Shown: one piece after another, positions 1-7,878 of the stretch
Position numbering within the stretch: position 1 is the stretch's first letter
Layout of the letters: the number at the start of each line of letters is the position of its first letter
Assembly (NCBI GenBank): GCA_028820945.1
Contig: JAPPHW010000232.1
Location: 1-10,862, forward strand
DNA length: 10,862 nt
DNA from: Defluviicoccus sp.
GTDB taxonomy: Bacteria; Pseudomonadota; Alphaproteobacteria; MPNO01
Direction of reading: 5' to 3'
Program-made: the position numbers and the translations under genes
The notes under the pieces: model-generated
Seen by the model: the letters and a program-made list of their open reading frames with translations, nothing else
The model's database searches: none
Told to the model about the DNA's origin: nothing

Positions 1-676
1 CGACCGTGAGCAGGGTCGTCGCCGTGAACACCTCATGCGTGCCGAAGCGCGCGACGAGCCGCAGGACATAGCGCAGGAGGTAGCGGCCGCCAAGAACCAC
101 GAGCGCGATCATTCCTACCGCCTTGGCGATATCGAGCCAGGGTATCCCGTCCCCGGCGCCCCCGGACGCGGGCCCCAGCAGCGGCAGGAGGGCCAGTATC
201 GGGATGACCGCGAGGTCCTGGAACAGCAGGATCGAGAACGACAGGCGGCCATGGCGGGTCGTAAGCTCGTTGCGCTCGGCCAGCGCCTGAAGGGCAAAGG
301 CGGTCGAAGACAACGACAGGGCGAGCCCTGCGACCACCGCAGCCTCCAACGGCAGCCCGAACATAAGGGCAAGTCCGGCCAGCGCCGCGGCGGTCAGCGC
401 GAACTGTCCGCCGCCCAGCCCGAACACCGCCCGGCGCATGGTCCAAAGCCGTCGCGGCTGCAGTTCGAGGCCGATGACGAACAGCAGGAGGACGACGCCG
501 AACTCCGCGAAATGAAGGACCTTCCACTCGTCGTCGACCAGGTCCAGCGCCCAGGGCCCGACGATCACGCCCCCCAGCATGTAGCCGAGAACAGAGCCGA
601 ATCCGGCGCGTTTGGTGAGGGGAACGACCACCACCGCGGCGCCGAGAAAGATTGTAACTTGCTCGAGAAACGCCAT
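1..676 (-). CDS. CPA2-family monovalent cation:proton antiporter (KefB/KefC type), N-terminal part
   Basis: Only the first 225 codons are in the window; the gene runs off the left edge. Reading the minus strand from the ATG at 676 gives a very hydrophobic protein with the hallmarks of the CPA2 exchanger domain. These are LGYMLGGVIVGP at residues 30-41, AEFGVVLLLFVIGLEL at 57-72, ALSLSSTAFALQ at 119-130, and FSILLFQDLAVIP at 147-159 with the conserved Gln153-Asp154 pair of the ion path. Family members exchange K+ or Na+ for H+ across the inner membrane and often carry a C-terminal nucleotide-binding RCK/TrkA-N domain; that part would lie outside, so K+ efflux (Kef) versus another cation cannot be settled. 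The start is supported by GGGAG eight bases upstream; another in-frame ATG five codons earlier overlaps that site and is less likely. No KefF/KefG-like ancillary gene is visible. The gene is divergent from the exported protein starting at 928. Confidence 0.9.
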   Translation of the reverse strand, partial: MAFLEQVTIFLGAAVVVVPLTKRAGFGSVLGYMLGGVIVGPWALDLVDDEWKVLHFAEFGVVLLLFVIGLELQPRRLWTMRRAVFGLGGGQFALTAAALAGLALMFGLPLEAAVVAGLALSLSSTAFALQALAERNELTTRHGRLSFSILLFQDLAVIPILALLPLLGPASGGAGDGIPWLDIAKAVGMIALVVLGGRYLLRYVLRLVARFGTHEVFTATTLLTV

Positions 677-927
677 TCGACGTACTCCCATGTCGTGGTG
701 TTGGCGGAAGCGGTCGGCTCCGGTGCGAACCCTGGCCTGTGTGCCAAGCGCTACTGGACACCCGTTGCCGAAGCCTTTGCGCTTTTCCACCCAGAGCCCG
801 CGTCCGGGGTGGACCCGCTGGCGCTTCCGCGTGGGCCTGGACGGTCACCGGATACTGCGGTAACCGGTTGGGAAACGCGCACGGGAAGGCGGAAAACCAA
901 GGTTCGCACGCGTTCCGCGGTGATGTG
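677..927. other. Divergent intergenic region, antiporter / exported protein
   Basis: This 251-base gap lies between two divergently transcribed genes and must hold the promoters of both. I see no convincing sigma-70 boxes, no RNA gene and no strong hairpin. The open frames that cross it use no plausible ribosome binding site and look like G+C-rich read-through. Confidence 0.5.
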
Positions 928-2097
928 ATGCGTCACGTATTCACGATCGGCTGTCTCGCAGGGCTTCTGCTGATCTGCGCATGGGCCGGCTCTGCCGCCG
1001 CCGACCGCAACTTCTCTCAATACCCCGGGTTCGCCGAGTATTTCGCGGCCAACCCTCCGGGCGAAGCCGCCGGTCAGGCCGATCGGGCCCTGGCGCGCCG
1101 CCACGCGCCCCGCTTCCACCTGCCCGCCGGCCACGAAGGGCCCATCGACTTCTACCGCGACTACATCGCGCACGGTTACCTGATAACCGGCGACGGCGTC
1201 CGCATCGACGGCCCCAGCAGGAGCGACCTGAACCGCTACCGTGACGACGTCCGCGCGGAGTTCACGCACGGGCCGGGCACGGCCCAGCCCCGGCCCGTGG
1301 TCTACGGCACGGTGGAGCGCACCGGTCTGTGGGCGCCGCGGGAGCCGGGTCGGACGGCCGAGGAGTTCACCGTCGTCACCTACCACCTGGCGTTCCGGGT
1401 GAGCGGCCTGCCGGCGGGGTTGTCCCTGGCCGCGGCCATCCCGCTTGCGCTGGTGGCGGACCTCGACGACTGGCACCAGCTCGACCACTACACCGCCGCG
1501 TTCGTGGTCCTGGACGGAGACGGGCGCCCCGTCGCCCTGACCCTGCAGCAGCACAACTATCTGCGCACCCACCTGGTCGGCGAGTCCGTGAAGCTCGGGT
1601 CCGACGGACGCTTCGACATCGACGTGGCGATCCGCTCGAACGAGCTTTACCCTCACACGCCGGGGCGGGCGGTGCGGCGCGCGGTACGGTTTCTGGACCG
1701 TGACGCGAGGGCCTTCATGATGGGCTTCGGCGAGCGCCCGACGATGTCGGCGGACGACATCACCGACCCGGACCGCATCGTCGACTACGAGCTCGCCTTC
1801 CTCCCCGGCTCCGATGCCTTCTACTCGTTCCACGGCTTTCTCGGCGAACGCCGTAGCCTGCCCGGTCGCGACGGCCCACCCGGAGCCCGCTACAACACCC
1901 TGCCCGAGCTCAAGCCCCTGCCCGCGCAGATTCTCGACGGTTACTGGCGCAAGGGGAATGAGGGCGACTGGGCGCGGTATCGGAGCAGCCGGGAGAACGG
2001 CTCCGGCCCCGCCGCTTTCGCCCGAGCCCAGGCAGCCGTGTTCCATCGCAACCTCGATTGCTTGCGGCGTGATCGCATGGGCTGCGCGCTACAGTAG
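928..2097 (+). CDS. Exported (periplasmic) protein of unknown function
   Basis: The protein has 389 residues. The frame is open from 739, but the ATG at 928 is chosen because it starts directly with a Sec signal peptide: MRH, a hydrophobic core at residues 4-20, and a likely signal peptidase I site after Ala25 (GSAAA|D). GGTGAT at 919-924 is a reasonable ribosome binding site, and a GTG one codon upstream is an alternative. There is no standard lipobox. The mature part begins with an aromatic-rich stretch (NFSQYPGFAEYF), then APRFHLPAGHEGPIDFYRDY near residue 60. The middle holds DDWHQLDHYTAAFVVLD followed by LTLQQHNYLRTHL, a His/Asp/Trp-rich pair of segments that could be a binding or catalytic site. 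The only cysteines in the mature protein, Cys378 and Cys386 at the C-terminus, could form a disulfide. I do not recognise the family. A distant link to Vps62- or NLP-like beta-sandwich proteins, which have a D-W-E/H segment, is conceivable but weak. The gene appears to be a single unit, convergent with the cupin gene. Confidence 0.85.
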   Translation: MRHVFTIGCLAGLLLICAWAGSAAADRNFSQYPGFAEYFAANPPGEAAGQADRALARRHAPRFHLPAGHEGPIDFYRDYIAHGYLITGDGVRIDGPSRSDLNRYRDDVRAEFTHGPGTAQPRPVVYGTVERTGLWAPREPGRTAEEFTVVTYHLAFRVSGLPAGLSLAAAIPLALVADLDDWHQLDHYTAAFVVLDGDGRPVALTLQQHNYLRTHLVGESVKLGSDGRFDIDVAIRSNELYPHTPGRAVRRAVRFLDRDARAFMMGFGERPTMSADDITDPDRIVDYELAFLPGSDAFYSFHGFLGERRSLPGRDGPPGARYNTLPELKPLPAQILDGYWRKGNEGDWARYRSSRENGSGPAAFARAQAAVFHRNLDCLRRDRMGCALQ

Positions 2098-2163
2098 CGG
2101 TCTGACTGACTGTCGCTTAACCCCTTCCCATGCATGAACCGCCGTCGCCGGCTGCCTCCCGGG

Positions 2164-2529
2164 TCACTCGGTCTGGGTGATCAGGCTGACCACGTCGGCA
2201 TCGCCGACCACCCGCGTCTGGTGGCCCTTGCCGGTCGTGTCTTCCATCAGCCGCACCGCGCCCGCGCCGAATATCCGGCTCTCGCCGTCGCTCATCGTGA
2301 TCTCGAGCTCGCCTTCGATCGTCGTATTGAACTGCCGCTTGGGGGTGGCGTGCCAGTCGCCGAACCAGCCGCGCGGTATCCGGACGAACAGGATGCGCGC
2401 CGCGGGCGCCGGGTCGGAAACATGGACCGGCTCGGTCGGCGGCGCGAATGCCTGCGGCGCGGTCGCCACCTCGACATCCTCGAAATGCGTTTCGCCGTCG
2501 TCGTCGGTATACATCCGGACATATTTCAT
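2164..2529 (-). CDS. Small cupin-domain protein
   Basis: The protein has 121 residues. The frame is open further upstream, but the ATG at 2529 has GGGAGG about six bases before it and starts the recognisable sequence MKYVRMYTDDDGETHFEDVE. The core matches the single-domain cupin fold: the first motif region around GDWHATPKRQF followed by EGELEITMSDGE, then a turn FGAGAVRLMEDTTGKGHQTR and a last strand VVSLITQ. The classical first motif, G(X)5HXH(X)3-4E, is not intact: one His (WH) and the later GKGH are present but the HXH pair is not. Metal binding and enzymatic activity are therefore uncertain, and the protein may be a binding or sensor cupin. No signal peptide is seen, so it should be cytoplasmic. 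It is convergent with the exported-protein gene (66-base gap) and divergent from the STAS gene. Confidence 0.8.
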   Translation of the reverse strand: MKYVRMYTDDDGETHFEDVEVATAPQAFAPPTEPVHVSDPAPAARILFVRIPRGWFGDWHATPKRQFNTTIEGELEITMSDGESRIFGAGAVRLMEDTTGKGHQTRVVGDADVVSLITQTE

Positions 2530-2954
2530 GCGGCCCTCCCGTATCGGCGTCCCGAATGTTCCTACCTGGCCGCCCGGGCCCCGTCCACCGGCGCACGCCC
2601 GAAACCGCCGGGATGCCGTCGGGGTGCGAGAGGGCAGGACGACAGTCAAATCCGATACCCCCGATCGTCGCTGCGAACGCCGCGGGCGGCTGGAGAACCG
2701 GGTGCGACTGGACGATGCCGGTGCGGTGCCCGCGGGCGGCCGAAGGCCAGAGCGAGCGAGGCGGTCCGCCCTGCCTGTCGAGGGTCAGAGTCAGCTTACT
2801 CAACCACTCTGCGTCGAGGAAATCGAGCATGTCGTACGTCCCCTGCGAACCGTTTGGGCAGCCGGCAACCGAAATTATGTAACATTGCGGACGAGGGCTC
2901 GCTGCGCGAACCGCAGCCGAACCTTCAGTGGAGCGGTAGCGGGAGGTGAAGGCG
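2530..2954. other. Divergent intergenic region, cupin / STAS, with a possible gene remnant
   Basis: This 425-base gap separates the start codons of the cupin gene (minus) and the STAS gene (plus). It is long for an alphaproteobacterial intergenic region. On the minus strand an ATG at 2830, with AGGGG about ten bases upstream, opens a frame beginning MLDFLDAEWLSKLTLTLDRQ. Its codons are G+C-rich at the third position for some 40 codons, but the frame then drifts into low-complexity sequence and runs on through the cupin gene in another frame. It could be a decayed gene or chance. The stretch near 2864-2890 is locally A+T-richer and is a candidate promoter area. I see no RNA gene. Confidence 0.35.
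2941..2948 (+). promoter_or_regulatory. Ribosome binding site of the STAS gene
   Basis: GGGAGGTG is a near-consensus Shine-Dalgarno site. It lies six bases before the ATG at 2955. The in-frame GTG at 2946 sits inside this site, so the ATG is the true start. Confidence 0.75.
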
Positions 2955-3290
2955 ATGGAGCTCACGATCGAACCGCATGAGCATGTCTTGTCGGTGAACG
3001 TGGCGGGACGGATCGACGGGTCCAACGCCGAGGCGTTCGCCGAATCGCTGCGGGATGCGGTCGAGCGGACCGACCGCGCGCTGCTCCTGGTGTTCCGCGA
3101 TCTCCAGTATATCGATCATGCGGGGCTGGATGTCGTTTCGGTCGCAGCAAGGTCCCTGGGAGACCGGAACGCCCGGCTGGCGCTCTGCGAGCTTTCGGAA
3201 CCCGTCCTCACTTTGTTCAGGATCAGCGGGCTGGACAGGCTTCTGCCGATTTACCGCAGCGAGGCGGACGCGCGGGTTTCGCTCGAATGA
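2955..3290 (+). CDS. STAS-domain protein, anti-sigma factor antagonist type (SpoIIAA-like)
   Basis: The protein has 111 residues, essentially one STAS domain. The fold is readable throughout: strand LSVNVAGRIDGSNAEAF at residues 12-28 (the GxxD of SpoIIAA), LLLVFRDLQYIDHAGLDVV at 43-61, LALCELSEPVLTLFRISGL, and a final LLPIYRSEADA. Classical members bind an anti-sigma or kinase partner and are switched by phosphorylation of the Ser in D-S-x-G. Here that motif reads Asp54-His55-Ala56-Gly57, so the phospho-acceptor is missing. The protein may be constitutively in the binding form, be regulated otherwise, or serve as a non-phosphorylated STAS module. No serine kinase, PP2C phosphatase or sigma factor gene lies within the window, so the partner is unknown. 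It is cytoplasmic, with no signal peptide or membrane segment. It is convergent with the GCS2 pseudogene, 61 bases away. Confidence 0.85.
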   Translation: MELTIEPHEHVLSVNVAGRIDGSNAEAFAESLRDAVERTDRALLLVFRDLQYIDHAGLDVVSVAARSLGDRNARLALCELSEPVLTLFRISGLDRLLPIYRSEADARVSLE

Positions 3291-3351
3291 CGACTCGATT
3301 CGCCGGCCGTGGTCTGCCCTTCGATTTCCGCTCGCGCCCGCCGCCGGTCGC

Positions 3352-4151
3352 TCACGCGCAAGGATCGGCGACCGTCTCCCGCGTCTCCTCCAGCACTCGG
3401 TCGACGACGCGGCGCAGCGCCTCGTCATGGCTGTCCCCCTCGAAGCGGCGCAGCCGGTAGAGATCGAGCTGGCGATCCGCGCCGGCGCCGTCGCGCACGA
3501 TGGCGAGCGCGCGGCGCATCTCGGCCTCGCAGCCGAGCGTGCGGGCGTCGCCGGCGATCTCGTCCACGAGACCGGCGAGATAATCGTCGATGTCCACGCG
3601 CGCGCCCTCGCGGCCGCCAAAGAACGCGAACACGCCGTAGCGCTCGCGATCCAGCGGTCCTCCGCGATGAGCTCGGTCAGGGGTTCCGGAGGCAGGGCGT
3701 CGCCCCGCTCCAGCCGAACGAGCCACCGGATCAACGATGCGTATAGCGCCGCGATGCTGACCGCGTCCTCGAGCCGCGTGCACACGTCGCAGATGCGCGT
3801 CTCGATCGTCGGATAGGTGTGCGAGGGGCGGATGTCCCACCACAGCTCGCTGCCGTCCCCAGTAAAGTCGCGCCGCCGATACTCCGCGACCAGCCGGTCA
3901 TACGCCGCGCGCGAATCCAGGGCCCGGGGAAGGCCGGTACGCGGCAACCCGCCGACCAGCGTCAGCCGCCACGACTTGAACCCGGTCTCGCGCCCGTCGG
4001 CAAACGGCGAAGACGCCGACAGGGCGTGCAGCAGCGGCAGGTGCCGGCGCAGCGCCGTCATCACGCGGATGCGCGTGTCCGCATCGGCGAAGCCGGCATG
4101 AATATGCATGCCGCCGATCAAGAACCGGCGGACATTGTCCTGAAACGTCAA
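3352..4151 (-). pseudogene. Remnant of a carboxylate-amine ligase (GCS2/YbdK family), 5'-truncated and frameshifted
   Basis: Two adjacent minus-strand frames together encode the central and C-terminal parts of a YbdK-type glutamate-cysteine ligase, an ATP-grasp-unrelated GCS family enzyme. The upstream frame gives LTFQDNVRRFLIGGMHIHAG, then SPFADGRETGFKSWR, GSELWWDIRPS and PTIETRICDVCTRLEDAV, up to LIAEDRWIA. The protein then continues in another frame as RYGVFAFFGGREGARVDID, ADRQLDLYRL and VVDRVLEETRE, to the stop at 3352. Inserting one G near 3645 (GCGAG to GCGGAG on the minus strand) restores W-I-A-E-R-Y-G, so a single-base deletion explains the break. Homology starts abruptly near 4151. 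Family members are about 370-400 residues and their first 110 or so are absent; the 195 bases up to groEL are too short to hold them in any frame. The locus is therefore most likely dead, lying just downstream of groEL in the same direction. A sequencing error could explain the frameshift but not the missing N-terminus. Confidence 0.85.
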
Positions 4152-4306
4152 GGTGAACCGCGTTCGAGAGGCCCGCCGAGCGCGCCGCCGAGGCCGTGCC
4201 GGTGTCCTCGGGAGCCGGCCCGGCGGCCACGCGGCCACCGGCGACTACCGGTCCACTGCGAAACGATGTCGAGCGAGGATGTCGTCGCTCGGAATATCGG
4301 TGGGCC

Positions 4307-4336
4307 GGAACCCCCGGGGAGCGCCCCGGGGGTTCC
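4307..4336 (-). terminator. Hairpin downstream of groEL, probable terminator
   Basis: A perfect 13-bp inverted repeat (arms 4307-4319 and 4324-4336, GGAACCCCCGGGG and its complement) with a 4-base loop lies 11 bases after the groEL stop codon. Transcription from groEL would form an extremely stable stem. There is no U-run after it on the minus strand, so it is not a textbook intrinsic terminator; it may act as a weak terminator, a Rho-assisted end or a 3'-end stabiliser. Confidence 0.65.
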
Positions 4337-4346
4337 GCCCGCGGGG

Positions 4347-5969
<1,623 letters not shown>

Positions 5970-6008
5970 CGGATTTGTCCTTGCCCGTTCCGTTTCAGAC
6001 AGCCGCGC

Positions 6009-6320
6009 CTACGCGGCCCGTTGAGATGCATGCTCGGTGTCGAAGATCGCCAGCAGGTCCGACTCCTCCATGAACAGGAGCCCGTCGCCGTCGAGCTTCG
6101 CCTCGTTGCCGGACCATTTGCCGAACGGCACCCGGTCGCCGGGCTTCACGTCCAGCGCGTGCGGCGTTCCGTCTTCGGCGCGCAAGCCGGGGCCGACGGC
6201 CAGGACCTCGCCTTCCTGCGGATTTTCCTGCGCGGTGTCCGGGATGATGATGCCGCCTGCGGTCCTGGTGTCCCGATCGACCCGGCGGACGACCCTGTCA
6301 TTCAGCGGTCGAAGGCTCAT
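6009..6320 (-). CDS. groES: Co-chaperonin GroES (Hsp10)
   Basis: The 103-residue protein forms the heptameric lid of the GroEL chamber. It starts with the family signature [20 protein letters not shown], which leads into the mobile loop [20 protein letters not shown] that contacts Gro[24 protein letters not shown] and the end strand [14 protein letters not shown] follow in the usual order. The last ten or so residues (TEHASQRAA) extend beyond the usual GroES end at the D-(I/L)-L-A-I strand and are of unknown significance. GGAG eight bases before the ATG at 6320 supports the start. It is the first gene of the groES-groEL operon and sits 43 bases downstream of a CIRCE operator, so HrcA repression relieved on heat shock is the expected control. 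Confidence 0.97.
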   Translation of the reverse strand: MSLRPLNDRVVRRVDRDTRTAGGIIIPDTAQENPQEGEVLAVGPGLRAEDGTPHALDVKPGDRVPFGKWSGNEAKLDGDGLLFMEESDLLAIFDTEHASQRAA

Positions 6321-6363
6321 TTGACGTTCTCCGGAATAAGATGCTTCGTGACCGCCCGGTCTG

Positions 6364-6390
6364 CTGGCACTCTCCAGCTTCGAGTGCCAG
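6364..6390 (-). promoter_or_regulatory. CIRCE operator (HrcA binding site) of groES-groEL
   Basis: An inverted repeat CTGGCACTC - 9 bases - GAGTGCCAG matches the CIRCE layout (TTAGCACTC - N9 - GAGTGCTAA) in arm length, spacer length and core GCACTC/GAGTGC. The two outer positions that differ from consensus change symmetrically, so dyad symmetry is kept; one further pair (6363 with 6391) extends the arms to 10 bp. Location upstream of groES fits the known role as HrcA operator. No hrcA gene is in the window. Confidence 0.92.
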
Positions 6391-6398
6391 CGGAGGCG

Positions 6399-6427
6399 AT
6401 TTGGCGACAGACGACCGTCCGCACAAG
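6399..6427 (-). promoter_or_regulatory. Candidate heat-shock promoter of groES
   Basis: On the minus strand CTTG (6427-6424) resembles the -35 core of alphaproteobacterial sigma-32 promoters, and CCAAAT (6404-6399) could be a poor -10. The spacing is longish (19 bases), but transcription would then begin near the CIRCE element, as expected. An A/T tract lies directly upstream. This is an inference. Confidence 0.25.
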
Positions 6428-6435
6428 GGGATGAG

Positions 6436-6448
6436 AAAAATATTTTTT
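6436..6448. promoter_or_regulatory. A/T-only palindromic tract between groES and zntB
   Basis: AAAAATATTTTTT is a pure A/T tract, 12 bases of it perfectly palindromic, within otherwise G+C-rich DNA. It lies between the divergent groES and zntB genes, just upstream of the candidate groES -35 box. It may act as an UP-like element, a bending site or part of a zntB promoter. Confidence 0.35.
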
Positions 6449-6581
6449 CGTCTCGGCGGAGTGTCGGGTCCCACCAACGCGGGGACCGGTTACGGCCTCG
6501 CCGGGCTGTGCCCCGCTCGTGCTGTTTCCATCGCTGGTAGCGCGATGCGCCGGCGCAGGCGCGTCAAACAAGGAAGAACCG

Positions 6582-7553
6582 ATGTCGGATGCCGAAACCT
6601 TGATTTTCGCCTATGCCCTGGACGGCCGGGGCGGCGCGTCTCCGCTCGCCTGGACGGATCTGCCGGCGCTGTCCGCCGATCGCGCGGTCTGGATCCATCT
6701 CAACCTCGACAGCGCTCTCGCCCGACGCTGGCTCGCCGAGCGCGGGGACATGCCCGATCTGGCCGCCGAAACCCTGTTTCACGAGGAAACCCGGCCGCGC
6801 TGCCTGGCCATCGACGACGGCCTCCTTCTCAATCTGAGGGGCGTCAACCTGGACCCCCTGTCCGATCCCGAAGACATGGTCTCGATACGCCTTTTCTCGG
6901 ACAGCCGCCGGATCGTTTCCGTGGGCCGCCGACGGCTGGAGACGGTGTCCGACCTGCGCGCGAGGCTGGAAGCCGGCCGCGGACCGGCCCGCGTGCCGGA
7001 TCTGCTGCTCGACCTCTGCAACGGGCTGCTGGAGCGCATGGGTCCGGTGGTAGCGGACCTCGATGACGCCATCGACGCGATCGAGGATCGCCTGCTCGAC
7101 GATCCGCGCTCTGCCGAGCCGACCGAGCTATGGGCATTGCGGCGCAAGGCGATCGCGCTGCGCCGGTTTATCGCGCCGCAGCGCGACGCCATCGCCAGGT
7201 TCGCACTGGAGAGGGTCTCCTGGGTCGACGAGACGGCCGTCCAACGGGCGCGCGACGCGGCCGACCGGGTGACCCGCCAGGTCGAGGACCTGGACGCGGC
7301 GCGCGAACGGGCGTCGGTGATTCAGGACGAGCTGACCCGGCGTCTCGGCGAGAGAACGAACCGGAACGTCTACGTGCTCTCCGTGGTTGCCGGCATATTT
7401 CTGCCGCTCGGTCTTCTCGCGGGTCTTCTCGGCGTCAATCTCGGCGGCATCCCCGGGGCGACATGGCATTGGGCGTTCGCGGTCTTCGTCGCCGCCCTCG
7501 CCGTCGTCGGGCTCGCTGAATTCTGGCTTTTCCGCCGGTTCGGGTGGCTGTGA
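6582..7553 (+). CDS. zntB: ZntB-like CorA-family divalent cation (zinc) transporter
   Basis: The protein has 323 residues, close to E. coli ZntB (about 327). The N-terminal cytoplasmic funnel runs to about residue 260 (VWIHLNLDSALARRWL, TRPRCLAIDDGLLLNLRGVN, DLDDAIDAIEDRLL, then long charged helices). Two membrane helices follow: TM1 at about 262-283 ending in the G-x-N filter, here Gly284-Val-Asn286 in LLGVNLGGIPG, and TM2 at about 294-316, ending with basic residues (FRRFGWL). GVN followed by GGIPG is typical of ZntB rather than the GMN-YGMNFE loop of Mg2+ CorA, so Zn2+ transport coupled to H+ in the inner membrane is the likely role; CorA-family substrate calls from sequence alone are uncertain. 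The frame is open from 6519, but the ATG at 6582 has AAGGA seven bases upstream and begins the family's usual sequence. It is divergent from groES and has no operon partner within 300 bases downstream. Confidence 0.88.
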   Translation: MSDAETLIFAYALDGRGGASPLAWTDLPALSADRAVWIHLNLDSALARRWLAERGDMPDLAAETLFHEETRPRCLAIDDGLLLNLRGVNLDPLSDPEDMVSIRLFSDSRRIVSVGRRRLETVSDLRARLEAGRGPARVPDLLLDLCNGLLERMGPVVADLDDAIDAIEDRLLDDPRSAEPTELWALRRKAIALRRFIAPQRDAIARFALERVSWVDETAVQRARDAADRVTRQVEDLDAARERASVIQDELTRRLGERTNRNVYVLSVVAGIFLPLGLLAGLLGVNLGGIPGATWHWAFAVFVAALAVVGLAEFWLFRRFGWL

Positions 7554-7878
7554 CCGGATGGGCGCGTTCATCGCGCGGCGGCGCCTCAAGGGCATCATCG
7601 CTTCCCGCACGCGCCCGGCAATAGCCGCGACGGGGTTGTAGGCCGAAGCGGGACGCGCCCTGCCGACCGCGAGCCGACCGATCCCGGGCGCTCGAGACCG
7701 GGGACGAGATCCGGGCCGGACGAGACCGCTTCGCCGCCGGCTTCCGCAAATTCCCATGCTCTTGCCGACGGGCCGGTATTGATCCGTTTCCTCCCGGCAC
7801 CATATCGCTGTGTCGAACGTGCCGGACGGGACCTGTCGTCCGACCTCCGGCACCCGCCACGACATCCGGAATTCCGCG
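7554..7878. other. Intergenic region without a recognised gene
   Basis: This 325-base gap lies between zntB and the MFS gene, both plus strand. An ATG at 7559 could start a 27-codon basic peptide five bases after the zntB stop, but no ribosome binding site supports it. The minus-strand frame across the gap is Arg-rich read-through. I see no clear terminator, RNA gene or operator. Confidence 0.45.

Noticed and set aside
33..928. Long open frames on both strands across the left edge (33-848 minus, 35-928 plus)
   Set aside because: The membrane-protein frame from 676 (minus) has clear CPA2 motifs; the others are shadows of it and of the adjacent gap.
751..2046. 431-codon minus-strand open frame opposite the exported-protein gene
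   Set aside because: Antisense read-through with Arg/Gly/Val-rich composition; the plus strand has a signal peptide, a start site and coherent sequence.
2096..2115. Weak stem (AGCG, GTC with GAC, CGCT) after the exported-protein stop, as a terminator
   Set aside because: Only seven pairs with a 3-base bulge and no T-run; too weak to call.
7559..7641. 27-codon basic ORF directly after zntB
   Set aside because: No ribosome binding site and no recognisable sequence; chance is sufficient in such G+C-rich DNA.
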